A DNA stretch of 55,011 nt from an uncultured Bacteroidales bacterium (GTDB lineage Bacteria > Bacteroidota > Bacteroidia > Bacteroidales > Bacteroidaceae): contig CACYOC010000010.1 of the NCBI GenBank assembly GCA_902775975.1, positions 1 to 55,011 on the forward strand, in the 5' to 3' direction. A program made the translations under genes and the position numbers. Of this stretch, positions 7,962 through 17,095 are shown in pieces (position 1 is the first letter of the stretch; every line of letters begins with the position of its first letter). The notes beneath the pieces are model-generated. The model was given only the letters and a program-made list of their open reading frames with translations. It was not told where the DNA came from and ran no database searches.

Positions 7962-8447
7962 TCAACGCCCATCGGTTTTTTGGATGTGCAGGCCGATGTC
8001 GATGATGCCAGGAAGTGTCTCGCGCCGCATGTTGTGGTAAACGCTGAAGGTCAGTGCCTGTCCCTGTGTCAGATGCCGTGTCGCCAGCGGGAAACGGTAT
8101 TGATACTGACTGATGCCCTTGCCCGTGATGTTTCCTCTTTGGTCTGTCAGCGAGCAACGGAGCGTGTCGCTGAAGTGTTGGGAGTGCGGCTGTAGGTCGC
8201 TTTCTACGATGATGCTCAGGTTGGTATAGGGGTAGGTGCTGTTCGTGCGAAGCTCCAAGGTCGCCAGGTAATTGCCGTCGGTACTGATGGGAGGTATCTC
8301 GAAGCGGAGGGTGTCGCTACGTCCCCAACCATCTTGCGAGATGTTCTCGTAATGATGGAAGACAGTCGTATGGTCACAGCCGGCGAAGAGTAGCATCATG
8401 ACCAACACCGGCAACCACGAGTGGACAGTCAGGTGTCTATTGCGCAT
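7962..8447 (-). CDS. gldH: GldH-family lipoprotein
   Basis: 161 residues from the ATG at 8447; the frame runs further upstream, but only MRNRHLTVHSWLPVLVMMLL gives a lipoprotein signal, ending in the lipobox FAGC. The rest (HHYENISQDGWGRSDTL, then a LELRTNSTYPYTNL segment and RRETLPGIIDIGLHI near the end) has the pattern of GldH, which is needed for gliding and chitin use in Flavobacterium. Bacteroidales such as Prevotella do not glide; there GldH is retained with an unclear role, possibly linked to the type IX envelope machinery. The start overlaps the end of ricT by 11 bases, indicating translational coupling. Confidence 0.8.
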   Translation of the reverse strand: MRNRHLTVHSWLPVLVMMLLFAGCDHTTVFHHYENISQDGWGRSDTLRFEIPPISTDGNYLATLELRTNSTYPYTNLSIIVESDLQPHSQHFSDTLRCSLTDQRGNITGKGISQYQYRFPLATRHLTQGQALTFSVYHNMRRETLPGIIDIGLHIQKTDGR

Positions 8448-9594
8448 CGGTAGAGGGGGCTGCAGTATTCTTGGCTTTCTGGTTAGACCGTTCACCGTTG
8501 ACAGGCTTCTTTTTCTTCTTTTTCTTCTTGGCACGGTCGAAGCGGTTGATGTTCTCCTGCGTAGCCAAGTCGATAGGACCTTCGGCAACAGTGCGGTTGC
8601 CGTCTTCCTGCAACGATTCGGGTTTCTCACCGCGCCGGTTCATGTCGATGATCTGGTGAGCACGCTGTGCGGTGATGGTTTCCAGGTTGGCAGCAATGTT
8701 CTTGTCCGTGCTATAGGTGATGAGCCCTGCCAGGATATCTGCTTTGAAATAGTAGTAGTCCGAGTCCTGCGTCTGTAGCAGAATGTCCTTACCGGGCAAA
8801 CGGCGACTTGCTTCCACGTAGTCATCGACTTCGTAGTTCAGACAACACTTGAGTTTGGCGCACATGCCTGCCAGCTTCTGCGGATTGAGCGAGATGTCCT
8901 GGAAACGGGCTGCGGAAGTGCCGACGCTGACGAAGTTTTTCATCCAGGTGGCGCAGCACAGCTCGCGACCACAGGGACCTGTTCCACCAATGAGTCCAGC
9001 CTCCTGGCGTGCGCCAATCTGCTTCATCTCAATGCGTACATGGAAGGTGGCAGCGAGGTCTTTGATGAGCTGACGGAAATCGACGCGCTCATCGGCAATG
9101 TAGTAGAAGATGGCTTTGTTGCAGTCGCCCTGATACTCCACGTCGCCAATCTTCATCTTGAGCCCCAGTCCCTTGGCAATCTGGCGACTCTCAATCATAG
9201 TGGCATGCTCGCGGCGCTTGGCTTCCTGATACTTCTCCATATCTACGGGACGTGCTATGCGATAGACACGCTTGATGTCATCGGCGGACTTCAGGTTCGC
9301 CTTCTTCAGTTGCAGCTCCACCAGACGTCCCGTCAGCGTGACAACACCGATGTCGTGACCAGGGTTGGCCTCGACCGCCACGACGTCGCCCTTCTTCAAG
9401 TCAAGCTTGTTGACATTGTGGTAATAACCCTTTCGCGTGTTTTTGAACTGCACTTCCACGAGGTCGGTGGTATCGACATTTCCAGGCACGTCAGCCAGCC
9501 AGTCGTAGGTGTTGAGCTGTCGGTCCTGACGTCCCACGGCGTGCTTGCAGAGTCCACGGTCGCAGCCAGTTATGATGGGTTGTTCTTTTTCCAT
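8437..9594 (-). CDS. ricT: PSP1/RicT-family protein
   Basis: 385 residues. The PSP1 domain occupies about residues 60-280, with the characteristic cysteine-rich run CGRELCCATW and CAKLKCCLNYE. In Bacillus the homologue RicT (YaaT) works with RicA/RicF as an iron-sulfur complex that promotes mRNA processing by RNase Y. The order holB-ricT is also conserved in Bacillus, which supports the identity. The C-terminus has a lysine run of nine followed by a polar tail (NGERSNQKAKN), typical of nucleic-acid-associated Bacteroidales proteins. An N-terminal CDRGLCKH segment adds further cysteines. Function in Bacteroidota is inferred. Confidence 0.85.
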   Translation of the reverse strand: MEKEQPIITGCDRGLCKHAVGRQDRQLNTYDWLADVPGNVDTTDLVEVQFKNTRKGYYHNVNKLDLKKGDVVAVEANPGHDIGVVTLTGRLVELQLKKANLKSADDIKRVYRIARPVDMEKYQEAKRREHATMIESRQIAKGLGLKMKIGDVEYQGDCNKAIFYYIADERVDFRQLIKDLAATFHVRIEMKQIGARQEAGLIGGTGPCGRELCCATWMKNFVSVGTSAARFQDISLNPQKLAGMCAKLKCCLNYEVDDYVEASRRLPGKDILLQTQDSDYYYFKADILAGLITYSTDKNIAANLETITAQRAHQIIDMNRRGEKPESLQEDGNRTVAEGPIDLATQENINRFDRAKKKKKKKKPVNGERSNQKAKNTAAPSTDAQ

Positions 9595-9657
9595 ATTGTT
9601 CTCTATACTTTTATGTCGTCATTATCTTTTCAGTGTTATGAGCCTTGAGGCTTCTGT

Positions 9658-10818
9658 CTATTTCTGAATGAGGAGTATAATCATCTGAAGCGCCATGTCG
9701 AAGAAGACTATCTTGGCATTGGCATTCTGTCCGATGTCACGGATGCAGCGTGTCGCCAAGTCGGTGATGGGCAGGATGTTTGCCTCGTTGATGAATCGGG
9801 CAAAGTTGCGAGCGAAGTCCTCTTCGTTTTGCGTCATATAGCAAAGTTCCTTGGCGTCGTGAGCCGCAGGAGACGTCTCGCCGACCGACTGTTGGAAGTT
9901 GTACATAAAGTTCTCGCGTACCAGTCGGAGGAAATACTCTAAGAAGCGCTTCTGGCGCTCACGTCCCAGCGTTGCCATCTGCTCGCTCCACGCCTTCATT
10001 CCCTTGACGTTGCGCAGGTAGGCCTGTCGCATCAGCGTCTGGAAGAGTTGGAGAAAGTAGTCGTTCTCTGAATCTGCTCCCAACATCTCCAATGCTGCCA
10101 GCCAGTTGCCGTTTGCCATGCGGCTGATGCGCTGCGCCTGGTCTTCACTGAGGCCGCGACGCTCCATGAGCGCCTGGCGGATGTCGTTGTCGTCAATGCG
10201 TCGTACGTCGATGCGCTGTACTCGGCTGCGGATGGTTTCCAACAGTCGGTCGGGCTCCTGACAGACCATGATGAATACCGTTTGGTGAGGCGGTTCCTCG
10301 AGGAGCTTCAGGATCTTGTTGGCACATTCTATATTCATTCGCTCCGGTAGCCAGACGATGCTGACCTTATAGCCGCCCTGGCTCGACTTCAGCGACAGTT
10401 TGCGTATCAGGGCGTCGCTCTCACCCGCAGTAATGATGGCTTGCTGGTTCTCACCGCCCATCTGCTCCAGCCATTGTGCCATGGTGAAATAGGGACCGGC
10501 GGTGATCAGCTCGTGCCATTCGCGGGCAAAGTCATCGCTTACGGGTTTGTGCTCACTGCTCATCGAGGGAAGTTTGATGGTAGGATAGGTGAAGTGCAGG
10601 TCAGGATGCTCCAACTTGTCGAGCATCGCCATGGTGTTGGCAGAGGGCTGCTGACCGTTTCCTGCCAGCAGTACTTTGGCAAAGCCGATGGCTAATGCCA
10701 GCTTTCCGCAACCTGCTGGACCACAGAGCATCAGCGCATGGGGCAGACGTTCCTCACGCACTAACTGCAGCAATCTCTCTTGCGTATCTTTTTGTCCTAT
10801 TACTTGTTCAAAAAACAT
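9658..10818 (-). CDS. holB: DNA polymerase III delta' subunit
   Basis: 386 residues. I choose the ATG at 10818 (MFFEQVIGQ), as the 12 codons upstream overlap the promoter. It is a clamp-loader subunit with an AAA+ fold: P-loop GPAGCGK near residues 33-39, then the WLPERMNIECANKILKLLEE segment and the arginine-finger region SRVQRID. The four-cysteine zinc module seen in many DnaX/HolB proteins is not visible. It heads the leftward unit and is transcribed from a -7 box at 10852-10859. Confidence 0.9.
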   Translation of the reverse strand: MFFEQVIGQKDTQERLLQLVREERLPHALMLCGPAGCGKLALAIGFAKVLLAGNGQQPSANTMAMLDKLEHPDLHFTYPTIKLPSMSSEHKPVSDDFAREWHELITAGPYFTMAQWLEQMGGENQQAIITAGESDALIRKLSLKSSQGGYKVSIVWLPERMNIECANKILKLLEEPPHQTVFIMVCQEPDRLLETIRSRVQRIDVRRIDDNDIRQALMERRGLSEDQAQRISRMANGNWLAALEMLGADSENDYFLQLFQTLMRQAYLRNVKGMKAWSEQMATLGRERQKRFLEYFLRLVRENFMYNFQQSVGETSPAAHDAKELCYMTQNEEDFARNFARFINEANILPITDLATRCIRDIGQNANAKIVFFDMALQMIILLIQK

Positions 10819-10851
10819 GTACTTTTTGTGCCTATCTTGCACAATCCGATG

Positions 10852-10859
10852 CAAAATTA
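10852..10859 (-). promoter_or_regulatory. -7 box of holB
   Basis: Minus-strand TAATTTTG about 34 bases before the chosen ATG at 10818. The position supports this start over the longer frame. Confidence 0.55.
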
Positions 10860-10903
10860 GTTAAAAAGTATGAGAAACGCAAGGATTTTAAGCGGAAAAG
10901 CAT

Positions 10904-10911
10904 TACTTTTG
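10904..10911 (+). promoter_or_regulatory. -7 box of the receiver gene
   Basis: TACTTTTG on the plus strand, 43 bases before the ATG at 10954; likely promoter of the receiver-flippase-glycosyltransferase unit. Confidence 0.55.
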
Positions 10912-10953
10912 TAGTCTATTAACGATATTATTCGTGTTTTAATTGAAAGTCTT

Positions 10954-11310
10954 ATGAAACGAATACTGATAGCAGAAGACAATGACAGCAACTATATGCT
11001 GATGACTTACATCCTGAAAAAGCACTATGAGTTTTTCCGTGCCAAGAACGGTAAGGAGGCTGTCGAAATGGTAGAGAGCGAGAAGCCTGACATGGTACTG
11101 ATGGACATGAAGATGCCTTTGATGGACGGTTTGGAAGCTACTCGCCAGATTCGGGTGTCACACCCTGATCTGCCTATTGTGGCGCTGACAGCCAATGCCT
11201 TTGACAACGACCGCCAGCGTGCTTTGGAGGCAGGATGCAACGACTTTGTGGCAAAACCCGTCAGCGCACCCGTTTGTCTGGAGGTGATAGCCAAGTATAT
11301 AGGTTCGTAG
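10954..11310 (+). CDS. Single-domain response regulator (receiver only)
   Basis: 118 residues forming a complete CheY-like receiver with nothing after it: acidic pocket E8-D9-D11, phospho-acceptor D51 in MDMKMP, T79 and K101 (AKPV). It lacks an output domain, so it must act by protein contact or as a phosphate relay. Such receivers resemble those cut from hybrid kinases. No sensor kinase is nearby. Its TAG stop overlaps the GTG start of the flippase gene by one base, so the two are almost certainly co-translated, which hints that it controls glycan export or assembly; this is inference. Confidence 0.88.
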   Translation: MKRILIAEDNDSNYMLMTYILKKHYEFFRAKNGKEAVEMVESEKPDMVLMDMKMPLMDGLEATRQIRVSHPDLPIVALTANAFDNDRQRALEAGCNDFVAKPVSAPVCLEVIAKYIGS

Positions 11311-12779
11311 TGGAGTCGCTGAAAGAAAAAACTGCCAACGGCTTGTTCTGGGGCGGCTTGAGCAATGGCGCCCAGCAGCTGTTGAACTTGGTCTTTGGCG
11401 TCTTTCTGGCTCGGTTGCTGAGCACGGAAGACTATGGTTTGGTGGGCATGCTCACCATTTTCTCTTTGATAGCCAGTTCATTGCAGGAGGGAGGTTTTAT
11501 TTCTGCACTGAACAGGAAGCAGAACGTTGAGCATCGCGACTACAATGCGGTATTCTGGACATGTTCGTTGTTGAGCCTGACCATCTATGTGATTCTGTTT
11601 CTCTGTGCGCCACTCATCGCAGACTTCTACGGTGAACCGCGACTGGTGCCATTGTCACGCTACATCTTCTTGGGCTTCTTCATTACCAGCTTAGGCATTG
11701 CCCCGAGGGCTTTGCTGTTTCGTAACATGCAGGTGCGACAGCAGAGCATCGTCTCGTTCTTTAGTTTGCTGCTCTCAGGAATCGTCGGTGTGACGATGGC
11801 AGCCTGCGGCTTTGCCTATTGGGGCATCGCCACGCAGACACTCGTCTATGTCACGCTGTTTACGGGTATGAATTTCTGGTACGCCCGTTGGCGTCCCACG
11901 CTGCCTGTTGATTTCAGTCCTGTGAAGGAAATGTTCGGTTTCAGCAGCAAGCTCATCATCACGAATATCTTTATCATCATCAATACCAACGTCTTTTCCG
12001 TTATCTTGGGACGCCTTTACTCACCGCAAGTGGTGGGTAACTACACGCAGGCCAATAAGTGGAACTATATGGGTTGGTCGCTCATCAGCAATATGCTGCA
12101 AGGCATTGCCCAGCCGGTCTTTGCCAAGACCGACCAGGAGAAGGAGCGCCAGCGCAATATTTTCCGCAAGCTGTTGCGCTTTACGGCTTTTGTCAGTTTT
12201 CCGCTGATGCTGGGACTGGCATTGGTGGCAAAGGAGTTTATCGTCATCCTGCTTGGCGAGAAGTGGTTGGAGAGTGCGCGGCTGTTGCAATGGTTGTGTG
12301 TGATGGGCGCTTTCTATCCCATTAGCAACCTCTTCTCGAACCTGATTATAGCTCGCGGCCATTCAGCAACCTATATGTGGTGCCACATTGCCCTTTGCCT
12401 GGTGCAACTGATAGCCGTTTGGGTATCGGCAGGCTATGGCATAGAACGAATGATTCAGGTCTATGTGGCGATGACGGTAGGCTGGATATTGGTGTGGCAC
12501 TACTTCGCTCATCAGGAAATAAAACTCCGTCTGTGGGATGTCATCAAGGACATCTCCCCCTATCTGGTGATTACCCTTGCTTGGGTGTTTGTCGCTCATC
12601 TGCTGACGAGCGGCATCGAGAACCTCTATCTCTGCTTCACCGTGAAGGTGCTGTTTGTTGGCGTAGCCTACTGCCTGACGCTTTGGCTGTTGCGCTCCAC
12701 GATATTCCAAGAGAGTATCGACTATTTCATCCACCGGCGAGCCTTTACCGACGACTCGTCATCATCTGACCAGTCATGA
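11310..12779 (+). CDS. Wzx-type polysaccharide flippase
   Basis: 489 residues from the GTG at 11310, which overlaps the stop of the receiver gene as TAGTG. The frame is open further upstream but would run through the receiver coding region. The sequence GLFWGGLSNGAQQLLNLVFG and GVFLARLLSTEDYGLVGM at the start, and about 12-14 hydrophobic segments, place it in the MATE-like polysaccharide exporter superfamily (Polysacc_synt_3 type). Members flip undecaprenyl-linked oligosaccharides across the inner membrane for O-antigen, capsule or exopolysaccharide. It overlaps the following glycosyltransferase gene by four bases (ATGA). Confidence 0.88.
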   Translation: MESLKEKTANGLFWGGLSNGAQQLLNLVFGVFLARLLSTEDYGLVGMLTIFSLIASSLQEGGFISALNRKQNVEHRDYNAVFWTCSLLSLTIYVILFLCAPLIADFYGEPRLVPLSRYIFLGFFITSLGIAPRALLFRNMQVRQQSIVSFFSLLLSGIVGVTMAACGFAYWGIATQTLVYVTLFTGMNFWYARWRPTLPVDFSPVKEMFGFSSKLIITNIFIIINTNVFSVILGRLYSPQVVGNYTQANKWNYMGWSLISNMLQGIAQPVFAKTDQEKERQRNIFRKLLRFTAFVSFPLMLGLALVAKEFIVILLGEKWLESARLLQWLCVMGAFYPISNLFSNLIIARGHSATYMWCHIALCLVQLIAVWVSAGYGIERMIQVYVAMTVGWILVWHYFAHQEIKLRLWDVIKDISPYLVITLAWVFVAHLLTSGIENLYLCFTVKVLFVGVAYCLTLWLLRSTIFQESIDYFIHRRAFTDDSSSSDQS

Positions 12780-13756
12780 AGAAAACCGTATCCGTTGTTA
12801 TGTGTACCTATAATGGTGCGAAGTATCTGCGCGAGCAGCTCGACTCCATCGTTCACCAGACCTATCCGCTTCATGAGGTGCTGGTGCAGGACGACGGCTC
12901 TACCGACGAGACGGCAGCTATCGTAGCGGAATATGTCAAGGACTATCCCTTCGTCAGATACCAGCAGAACCAGGGAGCGCATGGCTACAATCCCAATTTC
13001 TTCAGTGCTATGTATCAGGCTACCGGCGACTATATTGCCATCAGCGACCAAGACGACATTTGGGAGTTGACGAAAATAGAGAAGCAGATGGCAGCCATTG
13101 GCAACCAGTTGCTGTGTACCCACCGCACCAAGCCTTTCTCCAGCGAGGGAGCCAGCATTCGCTATGACCCCCGACTGCCGAACGTCGGGATGCTGCGCCT
13201 GCAATATGCCTCCATTTTAGGACATACCCTTCTTTTTCGCCGTGACCTGTTGCAGCTGATACCCGATGTCACGCAGGGCTATTACTATGGTACGGCCTAT
13301 GACGTGATACTTTCCGTGACGGCAGCGGCTTATGAGCAGTTGGTGATGGTCGATGAGGTGTTGGTACACCAGCGTCGGCATGCTTCGGCAGCCACCTATT
13401 CCGATGTTGACCGCCACCGTATTCCCGGCTATGGCAACGGATTGTATATCCTGTGGTGGTCGTTCAAACACTTCCGAAAGGTGAAGCCGCTGATGGTGCA
13501 GCACTTCCAACGACGCCTTGGTATGTTGGAGCAGATAAAGGCCGAGACGGTTAGCCTCCGGGACGCCAAGCGCATGCTGCAATGGCAGTCGTCGGAAAGT
13601 TTGTGGAGCCTGCTACGCCTGCAATGGTTCTTCGTGAAGCACCGCTCAGAGATTTTCTATGCCAAAGGGAAAGACCCACAGAACTTCATCCGGGCCCTGT
13701 TGTTTCCTGTGATGCAAGTGTATAACTATCAATATCTGCTGAATCGGCAGCACTAA
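12776..13756 (+). CDS. Glycosyltransferase family 2
   Basis: 326 residues. The GT-A fold N-terminus is plain: SVVMCTYNGAKYLREQLDSI, then QDDGSTDET, with the metal-binding ISDQDDIW about residue 97. The C-terminal 100 residues are amphipathic and basic, probably holding the enzyme at the inner membrane. It resembles rhamnosyl- or glucosyltransferases of O-antigen and capsule loci; the sugar cannot be predicted. Translationally coupled to the flippase (ATGA). Confidence 0.9.
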   Translation: MKKTVSVVMCTYNGAKYLREQLDSIVHQTYPLHEVLVQDDGSTDETAAIVAEYVKDYPFVRYQQNQGAHGYNPNFFSAMYQATGDYIAISDQDDIWELTKIEKQMAAIGNQLLCTHRTKPFSSEGASIRYDPRLPNVGMLRLQYASILGHTLLFRRDLLQLIPDVTQGYYYGTAYDVILSVTAAAYEQLVMVDEVLVHQRRHASAATYSDVDRHRIPGYGNGLYILWWSFKHFRKVKPLMVQHFQRRLGMLEQIKAETVSLRDAKRMLQWQSSESLWSLLRLQWFFVKHRSEIFYAKGKDPQNFIRALLFPVMQVYNYQYLLNRQH

Positions 13757-13766
13757 GCAGCGGCTG

Positions 13767-14855
13767 TTATCTTCCAAACAACCATTTCTTGAAGAAGGGG
13801 CTGATGCGCAGAATGTTTGACGTGATGCAGCAGAAGCCGATGACCACCAGCGCGATGAGAACAGAGAGCGTGGTGTCCATGATGAAGTTATGGCGGTAGG
13901 TCTTGAAGAAGAGACCAATAGTCGGCAGGTTAGGCAAGAAGAGCAGGTGGATAAGGTAGATGTCTAACGTGCGGCGACCGATATACTGCAGCGTGCTTCC
14001 GACAACGGTAAATCTTGTGAGGTACTGCTGGTAATGGCGGAAGTACATGAAGACGATGGTCAGCAGACTGAAACGTGCGATGGTCAGCGGCAGGATGGCC
14101 CAGGCGCCTTTCATCACGTGCCATTTCTGGGAGTCGAGGGCCGTGAAGAGTGCCAGCAGGATGACGATGGGGTAGAACCAACGGCTGTCCATGAGGCGCT
14201 GCGCCTGATTCCAGTAGCGTCGCACGATATTTCCGTAGATAAAGAAGGGGAAATACATGAACAACTGTTCCAAGCTGGCATAGCGCACGAATTCGTTGCG
14301 GGGTCCGCGATGCCCCATTGCCCAGGCGAAATACTTGGGTTGGTAGCACGTCTCGTAAAAGCATAACGACACCACCAACAACACGACGATAGGCAGCCAA
14401 GAGGGAATGCTCTTGGGCAGCTTGCTCTCCAGGTAGCAGAACAGGTAGTAGATGATGAACATGTAGAGCAGCGTGATGGTAAACCAGTAGCCGCCCTTCG
14501 TGGGTACTGACAGCCATTGCAGAACCGTCGGCATAAAGCTTTCGCCGAGGATGGCTGCGCCCAGCAGGAAGAAGATGATGGTGGGGATGGTCTGCACCTT
14601 GAACTTCTTGGACAGCAGTGAGCCGAGGGTGGGGAGGTTCCATGTCAATCCAGACTTGTACGCCAAGAATCCGCTGACGAAGAAGAATAGCGGCATGCGG
14701 AAAAGGATGAGGAAGTGCATGGACGACGAGTACTGATAGGGCAGGTCGAAGGTGAAGTTGCACACGTGATTAGCCACCACCATAATCATGGTGAAGCCTC
14801 GGAGTGCGTCGAGCCATTCCAGTCGTACTTTCTTAGGTGCTGCTGTCATCGTCAT
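13767..14855 (-). CDS. Membrane acyltransferase (acyltransferase 3 family), copy 1
   Basis: 362 residues with about ten membrane segments. RLEWLDALRGFTMIMVVANH near residues 9-28 is the start of the acyltransferase-3/OafA-type domain, with the conserved arginine and histidine. These proteins O-acetylate or otherwise acylate extracytoplasmic sugars. It is a paralogue of the next gene along almost the whole length, separated by only 5 bases, so a tandem duplication is evident. The C-terminus (LRISPFFKKWLFGR) matches the twin's (LRISPFLRKYLFGK). Confidence 0.88.
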   Translation of the reverse strand: MTMTAAPKKVRLEWLDALRGFTMIMVVANHVCNFTFDLPYQYSSSMHFLILFRMPLFFFVSGFLAYKSGLTWNLPTLGSLLSKKFKVQTIPTIIFFLLGAAILGESFMPTVLQWLSVPTKGGYWFTITLLYMFIIYYLFCYLESKLPKSIPSWLPIVVLLVVSLCFYETCYQPKYFAWAMGHRGPRNEFVRYASLEQLFMYFPFFIYGNIVRRYWNQAQRLMDSRWFYPIVILLALFTALDSQKWHVMKGAWAILPLTIARFSLLTIVFMYFRHYQQYLTRFTVVGSTLQYIGRRTLDIYLIHLLFLPNLPTIGLFFKTYRHNFIMDTTLSVLIALVVIGFCCITSNILRISPFFKKWLFGR

Positions 14856-14860
14856 GGTTG

Positions 14861-15958
14861 TTACTTGCCAAAGAGGTATTTCCGTAAGAACGGACTGATA
14901 CGCAGGATGTTGGAGGTGATAATGCTAAAGCCGATGATGACCAGTCCTATCAAGACAGATAGCGTGATGTCCATCATGAAGTTGTTGCGGTTGGCATCAA
15001 AGAAGTTGCCGACACCCGGCAGGTTGGGCATGAAGAGGAAGTGGATGAGGTAGATGTCCAACGTGCGGCGACCGATGTACTGCAGGCTCCGTCCTATCCA
15101 TGTCATGCGGGTGAAGTATTGGTGGTAGTGACGGAAATACATGAAGACGATGGTCAGCAGGATGAATTTCGACAGCGTCGTGGGAATGTTCGCCCACTCC
15201 ATGCGCATGCTGTGCCACTTGAGGACATCGAGCGTACAGAAGATGACGATGACCACCAACACGGGGAAGAACCACTTGCTGTCCATGATGCGCTGCGTCT
15301 GGCTCCAGTAGCGCCGCACCATATTGCCGTAGATGAAGAACGGGAAGTACTGCATGACCTGCAGCAGGCTGGTGGTGTGCAGCCATGACTCGTGAACGGC
15401 AGGACGGTGGCCCCACGCCCACCAGAAGTATCGGGGCAGGTAGCACGACTCGTAGAGCAGCATGGACACGATGAATAATATAATAATAGGTACGCACGAC
15501 TTCCACTTCAGCTTGCTTTCGATATAGGCAAAGACATAGTAGATGATGAACATATAGAGCAGTGCGAGCGTAAACCAGTAGCCTCCCTTGGTGGTGGAGT
15601 GGAACATGGTGTCAACGGCTGTCAGGAAGTTGGGCTCTGTACGTATCACGGCAGCGGCAAAAAGGAAGAATACCACGGTAGGGATAATCTGTACACGTAG
15701 TTTCTTGGCTGTCAGCTTACCCAGGTTGGGCATGTTCCACGTCATGTTAGCCTTGTACGCCAAGAATCCGCTGACGAAGAAGAACAGCGGCATGCGGAAC
15801 AAGACGAGGAAAGGCATGGACGAAGACACCTTGACAGGCATCATGAATCCTTGCTGGCAGACGTGGTAAGCCACTACCAGTATCATGGTAAAGCCACGAA
15901 GTGCGTCGAGCCACTCTAATCGTGGTTTCTTGATGGGAGGAAGGGTTTTGAAGTCCAT
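14861..15958 (-). CDS. Membrane acyltransferase (acyltransferase 3 family), copy 2
   Basis: 365 residues, the same architecture as the gene at 13767-14855: RLEWLDALRGFTMILVVAYH at residues 13-32, then about ten membrane helices. It differs most in loops, for example the SKLKWKSCVPIIILF region. Duplicated acyltransferases in glycan loci often act on different positions or sugars. It begins 7 bases after the glycosyltransferase gene upstream, so the three leftward genes form one transcription unit. Confidence 0.88.
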   Translation of the reverse strand: MDFKTLPPIKKPRLEWLDALRGFTMILVVAYHVCQQGFMMPVKVSSSMPFLVLFRMPLFFFVSGFLAYKANMTWNMPNLGKLTAKKLRVQIIPTVVFFLFAAAVIRTEPNFLTAVDTMFHSTTKGGYWFTLALLYMFIIYYVFAYIESKLKWKSCVPIIILFIVSMLLYESCYLPRYFWWAWGHRPAVHESWLHTTSLLQVMQYFPFFIYGNMVRRYWSQTQRIMDSKWFFPVLVVIVIFCTLDVLKWHSMRMEWANIPTTLSKFILLTIVFMYFRHYHQYFTRMTWIGRSLQYIGRRTLDIYLIHFLFMPNLPGVGNFFDANRNNFMMDITLSVLIGLVIIGFSIITSNILRISPFLRKYLFGK

Positions 15959-15965
15959 GAGTTCT

Positions 15966-16994
15966 CTATTTGTATTTCTTTTTTCCTAATAGCTTGGCGA
16001 CACGGTTCTTGAGAGCCTTGCCGATGAACGAGAAGTTTCCGTAGCGCAGGTTGAGGCACAGCTCCTCCAGCGAATACTTGACCTTCATCCACGGATGTCC
16101 GTAGGCATTGATTTCATAGAAGCGGTGCAGGTAATCGACGTTCTCTATCACGAAGCGCGGATGACGCAGCGGGAAGCAGATGTCGTAGCGCTGCATGGTA
16201 AACATGTGGCGAAGTCTCTTGGGCAGCGTCTCCAACGAACCGGCATAGTGTGTGGAGGCTCCCGCTGTCACGCCTAAGTTGTTGATCATGTTCTTCGTGG
16301 GCATGATGGCGAGACCGTTGTTGAACATCATCGCCGCCCAGAAGATGCTCTCGTAGTATTCCTTGCCCAGCGCACGGTGGTCGTAGCACATCTGCAGCAT
16401 GGTCTTCCGGTAGCCGCGTTCACGGACCACCTGTCGCAACTGGTGCATGTTATAGTCATCGTCCAAGAACGAGTACTGTCCGTCCCAGCGGTCGATGACC
16501 CGTCGCCACGACGCCCATCCCCAGATGGAGAAGACAGTGGTGAAGAAGTAGTCGTCGGGAACGTCGGGCGATACCTCGTCGGTATTGAATCCTGCCACCA
16601 TGACGATGCGCTCGTCGTGCTCGTAGCGGTCGAGCATCTCCTTGCAGAAGGGGAAGAACGACTGCGATGGCACGTCGTCGTCTTCGAGCACGATGCACTT
16701 GTCAACGATGCTGAACGCCCACTTCTGCGAGATGTATTCCGAAGGGTCGCAACCATAGTTCTGCTCCTGATACATCCGATGCACGTCACATTCCCAGTCG
16801 ATGTCCTCGGCAATGTCGCGACAGGCCTTGATACCCGCCATGTCGCGTTCTCCGCGCGGCCCGTCCTGATAGAGGAAGAGCTTGGCGGGTCTTGCCTTCT
16901 TCACCTCGGCAAACACCTGTCCAAAGGACTCTGGTCGGTTGAAGAACAGCAGCAGCACAGCCACGTCAATCTTTGCAGGATACTTCATATTCAT
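15966..16994 (-). CDS. GT-A-fold glycosyltransferase, sugar specificity unknown
   Basis: 342 residues. The N-terminus (VAVLLLFFNRPESFGQVFAE), YQDGPRG near residue 39-45, the GCDPSEYISQKWAF segment and the acidic VLEDDDVPS motif resemble the hemolysin-like/GNT-I-type transferases found in O-antigen and capsule loci. A run FSIWGWASWRRVIDRW is typical of that group. No membrane segment is visible. It is first of a three-gene leftward unit with two acyltransferases. Its -7 box at 17008-17015 leaves a leader of only a few bases; MKYP two codons downstream is an alternative start. Confidence 0.82.
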   Translation of the reverse strand: MNMKYPAKIDVAVLLLFFNRPESFGQVFAEVKKARPAKLFLYQDGPRGERDMAGIKACRDIAEDIDWECDVHRMYQEQNYGCDPSEYISQKWAFSIVDKCIVLEDDDVPSQSFFPFCKEMLDRYEHDERIVMVAGFNTDEVSPDVPDDYFFTTVFSIWGWASWRRVIDRWDGQYSFLDDDYNMHQLRQVVRERGYRKTMLQMCYDHRALGKEYYESIFWAAMMFNNGLAIMPTKNMINNLGVTAGASTHYAGSLETLPKRLRHMFTMQRYDICFPLRHPRFVIENVDYLHRFYEINAYGHPWMKVKYSLEELCLNLRYGNFSFIGKALKNRVAKLLGKKKYK

Positions 16995-17007
16995 GCTTAT
17001 TTGGGGG

Positions 17008-17015
17008 CAAAGTTA
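17008..17015 (-). promoter_or_regulatory. -7 box of the glycosyltransferase-acyltransferase unit
   Basis: Minus-strand TAACTTTG 14 bases before the ATG at 16994, predicting a nearly leaderless mRNA. Confidence 0.55.
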
Positions 17016-17058
17016 CGATTTTTTTCTTTAAAAGTTCACAACAATCGACAAAATGTTG

Positions 17059-17066
17059 TATCTTTG
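17059..17066 (+). promoter_or_regulatory. -7 box of the cytidylyltransferase gene
   Basis: TATCTTTG on the plus strand, 30 bases before the ATG at 17096. Together with 17008-17015 it makes a compact divergent promoter pair. Confidence 0.65.
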
Positions 17067-17095
17067 CAGGCAAATAACCATCAAAGGGATAGAAT

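Noticed and set aside
8448-8630. Upstream extension of gldH
   Set aside because: It overlaps the ricT coding region in another frame and would bury the lipoprotein signal peptide.
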